From the NCBI RefSeq assembly GCF_002999335.1, contig NW_020312752.1, forward strand, positions 1 to 64,000: a DNA stretch of 64,000 nucleotides, read 5' to 3'. A program made the position numbers and the translations under genes. Origin of the DNA: Cyclospora cayetanensis. Taxonomy: Eukaryota; Apicomplexa; Conoidasida; Eucoccidiorida; Eimeriidae. Below the pieces are notes generated by a model that saw only the letters and a program-made list of their open reading frames with translations, made no database searches and was not told the DNA's origin. Positions 1 through 11,700 of this stretch are shown piece by piece (position 1 is the stretch's first letter; each line of letters begins with the position of its first letter).

Positions 1-149
1 AAAAATAAAAAAAAAAAATAAAAAATAAGAAAAAACCAGTATCACTTGTTTGCGTGTATGGATGATGTTGTTGGTGTTGGTGTTTTTTTTTTCAGACGAA
101 GGCCGGCTTCCGGGTTCCTTTGTTGGTGGGGTTTTTACGCGTCTTCTTC

Positions 150-215
150 CATCCGGGGGGGGGGGGTGGGGGGGGGCAATCCATCCCCCCCCAACCCTCC
201 CCCCCCCCCCCCCCG
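150..215. repeat. Long G and C homopolymer runs
   Basis: A poly-G run interrupted by single T bases is followed after a short spacer by poly-C runs, so the two halves are roughly complementary. Runs like this are a common place for sequencing and assembly errors. Confidence 0.85.
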
Positions 216-244
216 GCCCGCGTACGATATATATGGGCAGGAAA

Positions 245-312
245 ACTGAAGATCCGCCTGTCTAGCGCATGCAATGCCTGCATTGCATGCGCTAGACAGG
301 CGGATCTTCAGT
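245..312. repeat. Perfect inverted repeat, 33-bp arms, 2-nt loop
   Basis: Positions 245-277 are the exact reverse complement of 280-312, separated only by CT at 278-279. The arms contain the motif GCATGCAATGC next to the loop. There are no mismatches. It could be a hairpin element or a foldback artefact of cloning or assembly. Confidence 0.95.
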
Positions 313-324
313 GCGCATCCTACG

Positions 325-356
<32 letters not shown>

Positions 357-571
357 TTCTCTCTTTTGCATAGATCTGGAATACTTGTGCAGCTACTCTT
401 TCTTTCTCTCCTCCCTCTACGTGTATCATCCTGCTCCTTCTTCCCTCCCCCGCGTGGCTCTAGAAAGGCCCTTTCTTCTGCGGCACGGTGCGGTGTCTTC
501 GCCAGCCGTTCTACGGCTCCCTTACGCTAGGCCTCATGGGTTTTTTCGCTGAGAGAGAAAGCCTTTCATAC

Positions 572-3500
572 CTGCAGTCTCCGATGGCGTCATCTTCTCC
601 GTCTTGAGGCGCAGTGTATAGCAGCGATCCTCAGTCTGCAGTGCCGCATGACTATGTCCACCAAGGGCCGGAAGTGTCACGCGACACTCCACCGGCTGCC
701 CATGACTTCTGCGGCGTGGCAGCAGCAGCGTCACGTCTGAAGTCTGCGAAAAAGCGCAAAAACGGAGACGCTGAGGAGGCCTCATACACAGTAAATCGCG
801 AAGGCGCAGCTACTCGCTACACAGAGACGGGCAGCCTGCCAGGCAGGCAGCTTGCTTGAGGTGCGCCCCCCCCCTCCCCAAAGATCGATGGCGAGACTAT
901 TTTTTCGCGAGCAGCTCGCTCCGTGCGAAAGGGCAACCTTAAAGGTTTCACGCAAAAGAGCATCTGCGTATACGCGTCTTTGTGTCTAGCCGAGAGGCAT
1001 CAGCGCAAGCCGCGAGGGCAGCTATTACTGGCACATAGCACCGCAAAAGCTCGAGGCAGCGAAGGCTGCTGGCATCCACGAGCGGCCCATCAAAGGGGGG
1101 CACAGGACGGAAACGTGGGAAAGCATACCGTGGAATCTCCAAGGAGACTCTGCCCGTCGAACTCTGGAAAAAATCGCCCTTCATGAACAGGACGAATGCC
1201 TAGACCAGTGCGATCAATAAAGGCGCGCGGCGCAGCGATGACAGCCACCAGCTGCTTGGGGGAGATTATGTACGAGAGGAAGGGCAAGACTTCGGCCGTG
1301 TCGTGCAGCACTTCCAACTCTACAGAGGCGAGGTGGCGTGAAGGCAGCAACAGCCGACTCACAACCTCGTCTTGCTGAGCAGGGCAAAAAGCGACGTCAT
1401 GCGAAGAAATCAGAGAACCCTGCTGCTGGTGTTGCAGCCTCAAGAGTTGTGCGTGCAAAAGAAACACAGAAAGAGGCACCTCTTAGACAGCCAAATAAAC
1501 ATGGGAGCGAAGAACTGCAGGAGGAGGAGGACGAGGCGCGGTTGTTGTTGTTATTAGTGGGGGGGGCAGCTGTGCTGCTCTCGCGAGCAGCAAAAACAAG
1601 GGCCGCTTCTTCTGCAGGCATACCTGTGTGCTGAGCAAATCGGAGATTACAGAGGACCACTCCGCGCCTTCCAGCATTGCGAAGCGCATGCGAAATCGCA
1701 GAGGCCTATTGGGGGGCACCTCGTAGACGAGAAACGTCGAGTGTCTCCTGAGCGTTGCACTGAGCTGGGGCCTGTGCTGCAGCGCATGCAGCTGCTGCAG
1801 GGCAGCAGCCATGTTGCTGCTGCGATTGACATCGGCGACTGCCATCAGCTGCTTGCGGCTCGCCTTTCCGTCGGAGGTCGAAGAAGGCGCAATGTTTATG
1901 TCCAGCTCTGTCATGGTCGCATTGACGAGGGTGAGGGAGGGGAAGATCGTCACTCTCTTCAGTTCTTTTTCAGCCGGCAACGCACCCTTCCGGCCTTCTA
2001 TGTGAACCAGGAAATAAAGATTCCGAACCGTTTGTAAGGCTGCAGCGGCGAATGCCGCTGCGCCTTCTTTCTGAGCCTCCACTTGCGCTGCTGAGGAGAC
2101 AGTCCCTCGCCGACAGCTGGGGGGGAGGTATGCGCTTTGACGGCAGCGCAGACCTTCCATCCTTTGCCGCGTGTCTATGAGATCACACCATCCGGCAATG
2201 CAGCTCATGTCGGGGGGCAGGATGAGCGGATCAGCCTGCAGGAAAGAAGATAACACACACTGCGCTGCAACAACAAAAATGCGCGCAAAAAAAAGCACAC
2301 CCAGATGAGGAGGCCACCGTAAGAACGGCGTGCAGCAGCGCTTCTCGGGGAGCAGCTTATGTTTCTCTCTTTACGACTAAGTGCATGCAAGATGCGAGTC
2401 AAACATCACACAGCGTATATATATATCTACCTCCTACTATGTGCATGCAAAATGCGAGTCAAACATCACACAGCGTATATATATATATCTACCTTTCACT
2501 ATGTGCATGCAAAATGCGAGTCAAACATCACACAGCGTATATATATATCTACCTCCTACTATGTGCATGCAAAATGCGAGTCAAACATCACACAGCATGT
2601 ATATACATATATCTACCTCCTTCTATGTGCATGCAAAATGCGAGTCAAACATCACACAGCATGTATATACATATATCTACCTCCTTCTATGTGCATGCAA
2701 AATGCGAGTCAAACATCACATAGCATATATATATATCTACCTCCTACTAAGTGCATGCAAGATGCGAGTCAAACATCACATAGCATATATATATATATCT
2801 ACCTCCTACCTCCGCATCTGAAGCTGCAGCCTCCGAATCCGCCTCCCCCGACCGCATGCTGCCGCCGTCTGCTGCCGCTGCTGCTGCTGCTGCTGCAGTG
2901 GCGGCTGCTTCTTCAGCGAACGCAGCAGGCCTAAAGCAGACATTGCACCATCCATTCCCAAGGATGGCCCTTTGGGGGACTGACAGAACGTGCTGGTTCG
3001 GAAGGAGGAAGGTGTATGTCAGCCTGTCTATCTGCTCTTTTGGGGTGAGGGGTCTCAGTGCAAGCGTTTCTTGGCGAGTTGCCGCTGCAGCCTCCTGCGG
3101 ATGCCAAACAGAAGGGGTGCGTCTGGAGCGTGGAGAGTGGGAGACTCCTCTGCCACTCAAGGCTTCCGTTTGCGCTCGCCTCAAGGCAAGCTTCCCCCAT
3201 CGTTTAGAGGGTGCGGCTGCCACGGGGGCAGCTGCATCCAGGAGGAGCAGCCGCATCTGCTCCTTCTGCTGCATTATCTCCTGTTGCTGAGCCTCCCTCC
3301 AGCGCTGCTCCCTCTCCAGCATCCACTGGGGAACGACCTCTAGATCTGGATGCAAGGAGCAGGGCGGTTCTGCGGAGAGATGGCCTTCTTTAGATGCTGT
3401 CTGCGCAGAAGGGCCGCCTACGGCATCAGCGGGAGCGGAGGCTCCCGAAGCAGCCGGGAGAAGCAGAGGGTTCAGATCGGCATCTAGGAAGCAAATCTCG

Positions 3501-5755
3501 AGAGGCATGCCGCTGCTGTTATGCACCATCACGGTGGTTGACAGCAGCAACAGCTTGAAGGACGGATGCGGACTCAACACTTGGCAGATCGTCTCGCTCT
3601 GCATCTCGACGTGCGAAAGAGGCAGAGGGGCAGCGAAGCTGCTGCTGATCGAGGGTTCATCACTCCTCTCCATGGCAATCGCAGACTCCCCCCTTGTCGT
3701 CCAGGATCGACGACGCGCATGCGACTCCAAGAATTCTCGATGCCCTAAGAAACGGAGAACTCATTCAGAAAATACAACAACAACCCATGACCACAGACCA
3801 GACCTGCATTACAGATAGACAGACAGACACAGACAGACAGAGAGAGACAGAGACGCCACACGAAAATCGCCCTTCTCGAGACACACGCGCCAGCACCAGC
3901 AGTCAGTCGGCTGGCACAGGGGTGCAGGGAAATTTAGAGAGCAGCTTCACGTTTGCGCAGCTCTTTGAAAGGCACAAGGAAAAGCCTTCGCCGACACCCA
4001 CAGCATGCAACGCATCACTGACCAAGAGCAACAGGAGGCCTGAGGCAGGAGCCGCAAGGAAGAAAACTCGCTCTCACCCGAAACAGATGTCGCGAGGCAC
4101 AAGGAGCTTTGCCCAGAATGAGGCAGCGGCTCCAGCGAGTCTGTCTGTGCTGACGTCTTGGAGTCTCCGCCGCTTTCGCCTCCTTGCACGACCACAGGCT
4201 GCTGAGCTGTCGAAGTTTGCGCGCTGGACGAGGGAGAAGGCTCACTGAGCCGGAGTTTTGGGTGTAACCGAGGAGGGTGAGCTCCAGATGCAGCAGCCGC
4301 AGTCGGAGCAGCATCAGCATGAGCAGCAGCAGGAGGAAGAAGCGCTTGCGCTCCACCGAGCGGTGCTGAGTGCCTCGCAGAGTCGGCAAATAGGCCTGAC
4401 GATGGCCGTCTGTCTCTTGTCGTTAAGGAGCTCCGGAGCCGCTGCAGCTGCCGCGCTGCGAATTTGCTGCCGCTGCTGCTGCGAGCAGCTTGACGCGACG
4501 CTGCTTTGCCACTGCTGCTGCTGCTGCTCAAGAATTTCTCGGCAAGCGACGCTGCAGAGGAGGAGACGACGGGTCGCATACTCCCCGAGGCGGCTGCTGC
4601 TGCGGCGGAGGCAGCAGCAGAGCCACTGCCCCCCCCCCCGATGCGGCTGTCTCCTCCTGCGTACTTGACTGGCGGGAGCAACGCGACGCAGCAGCTGCGC
4701 ATGCCGTCCACTGCCACTGCCTTGGTGCCTCTGGGAAAGGGCCCAATGGCTGCTGGGGAAGGATCAATCGTTTCCTCAGACATGCGGCTATAAGCCTTTG
4801 CCACTGAAGCGTCGGAAAACTCCGAAACACGCCGCAGCTGCTGCCGCTGCGACTGCAGCTGCTCTTGCGCTTCTGACGGCTTTTTGAAGGAGGGCTCCCC
4901 ACACTTTTCGCGTGTCGCTACGGCCTCGCCAGAGGCTGCATGCTGCTCGGAGATGCTGCCTGCTGCAGTGCCTGCTGCAGTGGCTGCTGCAGTGCCTGCT
5001 GCAGTGGCTGGTGTGCGCAGGAACTGCGGCAGACGCCCCTCCCCGCCGTGGAAGACGGCAACGCTGCGCGAGCGGATCTTCCTCTTCATTTCTTCTGTGC
5101 ACAAGAAGATCTTCAACGTGGCTGCAGCGTCTTGAGTTGCGCAAATGCTCCTGCTGATGGCGGGGAGATGCGCCGAGGGAAACGATTCTTTGATGCCCAT
5201 CACAGCGTCTATTGGAGGGCAGTTCGTGATGTAGAGACGCTGGCGACTGCGATGGCGGCGTGAGGCTTCCGCCGTGCGGCTCTGCATGAGGCCTTCCAGG
5301 GGGAGTGGAGACGAGGCTCCAGGAAGCAGCAGGATTAAGCTGCTCACGGATTGTGCTCCGCCGCAGTTCTGACTGCTGCTGCTGCTGCACTTTTCCCCAC
5401 CCCCCGTGCCAGCGCTGCACGGCGAGCTGCTCGCGGAGATGCTGCCTCGCCTACGAGTAGTCTCCGGAGCAAGCATCTTGTGCAGAGTAAAGGCATACAA
5501 GCATTCGCCAGTCAGGTTCAAGTAGCGAAAGGCCGCTTCCGTGTGCCTCCTCCCTGGCAGTGCTGTGGCTGCTGTCTCCGCGGTGTCTCTTGCCTCTTTG
5601 GCTGCCTTTCCCGATGCCTTGCTCTCACTGTCGAGCGCAGGGAGGCTTGCTGCTGGAGAGAAAGCCTCTTGACGCGACGCCTCCATGGGAACGCTCGACG
5701 TGCTTGTCTGCTGCATACCGCCATCACCAGGAGGGGGAAAGGGGGGAAAAGGCCC

Positions 5756-5786
<31 letters not shown>

Positions 5787-8700
5787 CTTCCTGAGGGAGG
5801 TGCAGCAGCAGCGGCGGCTGCTGCTGCACCTCCCTCGTGGTATCGACGCGTCGAAGACAGCGGCAGTGCATGCACTGCCGCTGCTGCTGCCGCAGTCGCA
5901 GCAGCACGTGAAGAAGGTGCCCTCGGAGAGATCCTGCTGAAGCTGCTAAGGCTCACAGTCCGAGCTATCATCCCGCCTTCCCCACTGCCATCGCTGTGTC
6001 TGTCGTCAGGAGCGTGGCTGCCCCCCCCCCCCGCCCCACTGTCTGTGAGATGAGCCAAGAGATAGGGCAGAAACCACGCAAAAAGCTCGCACAGCTGCGG
6101 CGTGCAGTTCAGCCAGAAAGGCGACTGGCTGTGCAGCATCAGCGTCTTCGCTGCTCTAAAGGTACCCCACGGATCTTCCCCAGGGGGCCCCTCGAGGGCC
6201 CCCCTCTGAGCCTGCTGGCGCTGCAGCAGCTGCTGCCTCTCTTCGGCGTAGTCGCGCTTGTAGACTGCCGTGACGTCCAGCTTTTCGACGAACGGCTCCC
6301 AGCATCCAGCCTTCGCATTCAGATAATCCAGTCCGCACGAAAAGTCTCGGAGAGCAGCCTGAAACTGCGTGGGCAACATGTCGAATACAAGAGCTCCCGC
6401 AGCCAGCCGCAGCTGCAGAAGCGGCAACACTGAAGAGCGCAAGTCATCAAGAAGCAGCAGGTGAGCACCTTCCAGGCACACGGATACCTTCGCAGTTCGC
6501 TCCACCAAAGGCAGCGGCAGAGGCTGCTGCTGCTGCTGCTGCTCTGGCGACTGCTGCTGCTGCTGGCTCCAAGCCTCGGGGTAGCGAATGGGAGGCGGCT
6601 GCTCAAGAGGGCACACGCTAGGACCGTCAGAGTGAAGACTCTGAGCGGCTGCCAAGAGGAGAGCCATGTCTCTGCTAGAAACGCGCAGATAAAAAACTAC
6701 AGACAACACACACACACACAAACAGGCAAGCACAATTACACCCACGGGCGCATCACGACGCGTATCAATATGTTATACACATGCATATATATAAAAATAC
6801 ACACATTTACATACATGGACTTCCATACACACTGATTTACATACACGGACTTCCATGCACACAGATTTACATTCACAGTTCTCCCTACATACTCACTTAC
6901 ACACATGAACTTCCATCCATACATACATACATACATGTACATCCGCATTTACATACACACCAGCAGAATAAAGAGGCGGAAACAGCAGCAGCGCCGCTTA
7001 CGTGGGATGTCAAAGGCCAAATCAATGAAGGTTAGGACGCGTCTGTGGGCGTATGACTCCGTCCCCTCTCCGCTGCTACAATCGTTACCCTCCGACTTTG
7101 ATAAGGGGCCTGTAGTATGCGTCTGCTGCATCTGCTGCTGCATCTGCTGCTGCATCTGCTGCTGCGTCTGCTGCATCTGCTGCTGCTGCTGCATCTGCTG
7201 CTGCTGCTGCAGGTGGGACGCACCAGCCACCGACGGCGTTCGTCTGCCTCCTCCTGGACTGTGCGCGACAGCGCTGGATGGCAGTCTTGCTGCTGCTGCA
7301 GAAAACGCTTGCTGCATGCGCTGCATTGCAGCAGGCACTCTCCCGTGGTTGTGGGTGCTGCCGTGCGAGGCAGCACTGGCAGGAGACGCAGCATCTGAAG
7401 AACGCAGTCCACTGCGGAGGAGCTGCTGCTTCGAGTGGTGAAGTCTCGATGGCGTAGCCTCATCAGGGAGCTGTAAAGGTGGAGATGTCGATCGGTAAAC
7501 GCCGTTTCCTTCCAAATGAAAGTGTTCACACAGCAACACGGCGCTCGCTAAGTCCATACGTGGAGCCAGCCTTTCCAGAGAGGAGCCTTCCCCTATAGTG
7601 AGTTGCTGCAGCTGTTGCTGCAGCTGTTGCTGCAGCACCCATTCGTGTCTCAGTTGCTGCGATCGTCCTTCTTTGTGCCGACCTCTGGCACCCCTCGAGG
7701 TCGCCTTCTTCGACGCCTTGTGGCTTATCGCATCGCCAGCACTGGAGGCTACAGCCGCAAACTCGCGGCTGCAGCTGCTGCTGCTGCTGCTGCTGCTGTT
7801 GCTGCTGTTGCTGCTGTTGCTGCTGCTGCTGCTGCTGAGGCCTTTTCCCCACCGAATGCCTGTCCTGGTGCGTGGCGTCTTCGTCACCTTTGACGCTCGC
7901 GATTCTTCTGGCACGGAGAGCGACATCCGACGCACAGCCTCCTCCTCGCCGACCTCCAAAGAAGGCGTTCTGAGCATATCTGCATGCGGCTGTGCCTTCT
8001 GGTGAGCTGCGGGGAGGGAAGTCGCTTCGAGTCGGCATATTTTGCTGCCGAGAACTTGCACTTGCTCGAACAAAAGCTCATCACCCTTCATGCACAGCCG
8101 AACTACAAAGTCGCTGCTCCAAACGATGACAGGCGCAGAGGGAGACTGCAAATCGGAATACACCACAAATCGACCTCTTTTGATGCTGACGGAGACTCGA
8201 AACGCCCGTTCTCTAAAAGCCTCTCCTGATAAAAGCAACACCACGAGATCTGCCTTCGTGCTGTGTTCAACGGAAGAACGTTGGCTTTCTTCATCTTCCA
8301 AGACGTTACTGCGTCCATCCCGTCTCTGCTGCGGCTCGTCCTCGCCGCGTTTTCGCTGCTGCTGCTGCTGCTGTGCCTCGCGCTCCTCCGCCTCCTTTGA
8401 CCTTTGCTCTGCTTCTGTGAGGACCGTCGGAAGGGGTTTGGGGTAAGAACGCATGGAACTGAAAGCCCAAGACGAAGTAAAATAACTGAGGATATCCATG
8501 AAAGCAACGAGCAGCAGATACACTGTAACGCCTGAGAACTGGAAATCCATGTACGACTCCCGAAGAGATGATCCAAACTCGAAAACTATGGCTGGACGGA
8601 TCTTCTTCTTCCGTGAGTGCTTTGATTTTCTCTCGCCGTCAGAGCATGCGTCCCCACTGACCTCTTCCTCGTCTCTGCTCAACAGGGCTTCTTCACCGGC

Positions 8701-11700
8701 ATCAGCTTCTTCGCTGTCGTCGCTGTCTTCGCTGTCGTCGCTGTCTCTCTGCTCAGGCTCGGAGTCAGAAACGTTCCAGCTGCTCCCACTGCTGCTGCTC
8801 CTACTGCTGCTGCTCCTACTGCTGCTGCTCCCACTGCTGCTGCTCCTACTGCTGCTGCTTCTGCTAAAGTTGTCTCCTCCCCCTCCAACTGTGGACGCTT
8901 CATCCACGGGGGCCGTGCAGTGGGCGACTCTTTTGAAGTAGTTGGCGCTGCCTTTTCGCAGATCGTCGATGCTGAAAGTCTCCGCACTGAGGCGCAACTT
9001 GTAGCAGGAAACAAGACGGGAGACAGACGCAGTCACACGCGCAGTGATGGGGTGGAGGGAGAGCAGTGCCAGAGGAGTTCGTAGCCCAAAGGAGGCCTTA
9101 AGCGTCAATTGCGAGATCTTGATGAAACACTCGACGGCTAGAGGGGGAATTTCCTCCAGCTCCCTTCGCAAGGCTTCCCCATCCATTCGCTGGATACCCC
9201 TGTTTGCGCTGCCGTTGCTTCCATTGCTGAAGCTCCTGCAGCTGCCGTCTTCGAGGGCACAAGCCACCCTCCCCCCCTTCGGCACAACCTCGACAGGCGT
9301 ATGATACCCCTGAAATCCAATGTTCTCATTCAAAACGTCAAAGATGAGGGTGAGCTGGTGTCTCGACAAATGCAGCAGCCACGGAGTCGTCTCTGCTTCG
9401 ACACGCAACGTGGCTGGACTGCTGCGCAGCAGCACACACGCATCAACGTTTCCCAAAAGGCAGCCTCCGGCAGCTGGCTCTTGCCCGTTGTCGCTTGCGC
9501 TTATCTGCATGCCACGCATCTCCAGATGCAAGTCTGAAAAGACAAAATCAGGCTCTGAAAGCCTCCTTCCGCGCATGGCCTTCTTGGAGGCACCATAGCA
9601 CGCCTCGCCGAAGCCGTCGTCGCAGCTGCTCTCGCTGCCTGCCGAGCACGGCACGACACCCATGCCTTCCTGAGGATCGGGAGGAGCAGAACTAGGAGCA
9701 GAAAAAGCAGAAAAAGCAGAAGCACGAGGAGAACGATGACCACCACTACATGACTGGCTCTCTGCAGACGAAGAGAAGAGCGCAACGTCAGAGGTCTTCC
9801 GCCGTCGCTGTTTTTCCATCATCCCTGACACGTAGGCATTCCGAATCTTCAAGTTGCCGAGATCAAACACGATGAAACGTCCTAAGTGGTCTACATTGAC
9901 TTCCATTTCTGCAGTGGGTGTGGTTGTTGCCGCCGCTGTTTTAGCTGCTGCCGGCCCCCCCGCGTTAGCGCGTCGACTGCGCCTGTTGGGCATTCGATAG
10001 CCGGGAGGCACAACGTATCCGGGGATGGCTTCTTTGTCTTCGGCGAGGATGAAGAGGGGGGACTGGATATTGAGGGCAAAGAGGCAGTAGGAAGACGTTG
10101 CTGCTTCTTTGACGGCTCTGTACGACTTGGAAATGACGACGTCGAAGATGCCGTCTCTGAGATACTCGAGAGTGCGCGAGACGTCTTGTTGGCGATACAC
10201 AAAGCAGACTTGCTCGAGCTGCCCCTCCAGGCAGACGGAGTAGGGCAGAGGGGCCCCTGTCAGCGGGTGGGGGCCCCCGTACTCACGGAATTTGGCTGTG
10301 AACAAAGCGGGGGGGGGCAGGAGTGCGTTCTTGAGAGACGACGCTTCGGCGTCTCCTGCATCCGAAGTAGCCGGCACGGAAGGCTCCTCCCCCTTCGCCT
10401 CCCCCCGCAAGGGGGAGGAGGGCAGAGGCGTCGCAGCATTCTCTGACAGTGGTGGGGGAGATGCTGCTCCTGCAGACGCCTCGTCCTCCCGCAACACGCG
10501 CTTCTCCTCCCTCTGGGAAGGAGACTCTCTGCAGGAGTATCGCGCACGCGGTCCCAAGACACACCTGTCTCTAAACACAATGCCTCCATCGCCGATCGAG
10601 AAGGCTGTCTCCGAGTCACTATTTGAATAAAAAAGACTGGACGCTCTAAGGTCCTTGAGCGCCATGCGTGCCAACACCACGTCGTTCGCTTCCCAAAAGG
10701 CAATCGCCACTTCCATGAAGACGAGGGTTAACTCAAGGCTCAGAGAGGGCATCGCCCCCCCCTGCAGAACCTGCTGCGATTGAGGCGGCTCCGCAGAAGC
10801 TGCTTCTTTTGCAGGAGCAGAAGCTGCTTCTCCTGCAGGAGCAGGAGCTGCTTCTCCTGCAGGAGCAGATGCCGCTTCTTTTGCAGGAGCAGAAGCAGCT
10901 TCTTTTGCAGGAGCAGGAGGCGCAGTTGCAACGGCTGCTGCTTGCGCAACCGAAGGCAGTGCACCGTCCCCCCCCTCCCCTGTCTCCGCGCTTGATCTCC
11001 AGTGCACTGCCAAGGGTGGCATGGACGCCCCCGAATCAAGCCCAATCTTCAGCCAGTTTCTTCCAGAACTTGTTGCTGCACTGGGAGCAGCAGCAGCAGC
11101 TGGGAGAGGGGGGGGGGGCCCTCTGACCTTAGAGAGAGCCGCACGCAGCAGCACATTTTTTTCCCCCGCCTCCGCTTCGTCCTCCTCGGATACGAAGGAC
11201 AGAGTCTGCTGCACACTCTGCAGCGTACCCTGCACCGCTGCCACAGTCTCCTTGGAAAGAAGACCGCGCGGTCCTACTGCAGCGGCGGAAGCCTCGGAGA
11301 GCTCGTCTAGGTGCAGCTGCAGACGTCGATGCACTGTCTGCTTGTACGTCGCAAGGGCCTGCAGGATGCGCCGAAGACTCTGCTGCCGCCAGTGCATCTC
11401 CACAGGAAGCGAAGTCACAGCCAGCGTAGCCTTTGGGAGCGAGGATACCCCTGCAGCTTTCCCCCCTCCGACAGACGACGCAGATGAACTGTCTCCCCCC
11501 GTTGCGCTCCCCGAGACGGTTTGTGCCTTCGAACGCTGCGCTATCTGCAGCTCTACGCGAAGCCCTTTTTCCGCTTCCTCCACTGCATCGTGAAACTCCT
11601 CGTCTTCGCACAAACCACCCACCGAAGACGAAGTCGCGCACCGCAACATCGGAGGGCCGCTGCGCACCAAACTGCCGCTGCTGCCACGGCTTGCTCCCCC

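Larger units (their letters stand above)
1..571. other. Intronic edge of the VPS13 gene with low-complexity DNA
   Basis: After the donor at 572/571 (GCAG then GTATGA on the minus strand) I see no further VPS13 exon before the edge. The stretch holds an A-rich start (1-36), long G and C runs (about 150-215), a perfect inverted repeat (245-312) and TCTCTG-type simple sequence (about 324-365). The short reading frames here are products of low complexity. Confidence 0.6.

Noticed and set aside
2359..2934. Plus-strand frame of 191 codons with a repeated CKMRVKHHTAYI motif
   Set aside because: It is the intronic minisatellite read through; the same region splices cleanly on the minus strand.
7117..7215. 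CRISPR-like short regular repeats
   Set aside because: They are coding trinucleotide repeats in a eukaryotic exon, without spacers.
7598..8005. Plus-strand poly-Leu/Cys/Ala frames opposite VPS13 exons
   Set aside because: CTG tracts keep all frames open. The minus-strand frame carries VPS13 motifs, so these are shadows.
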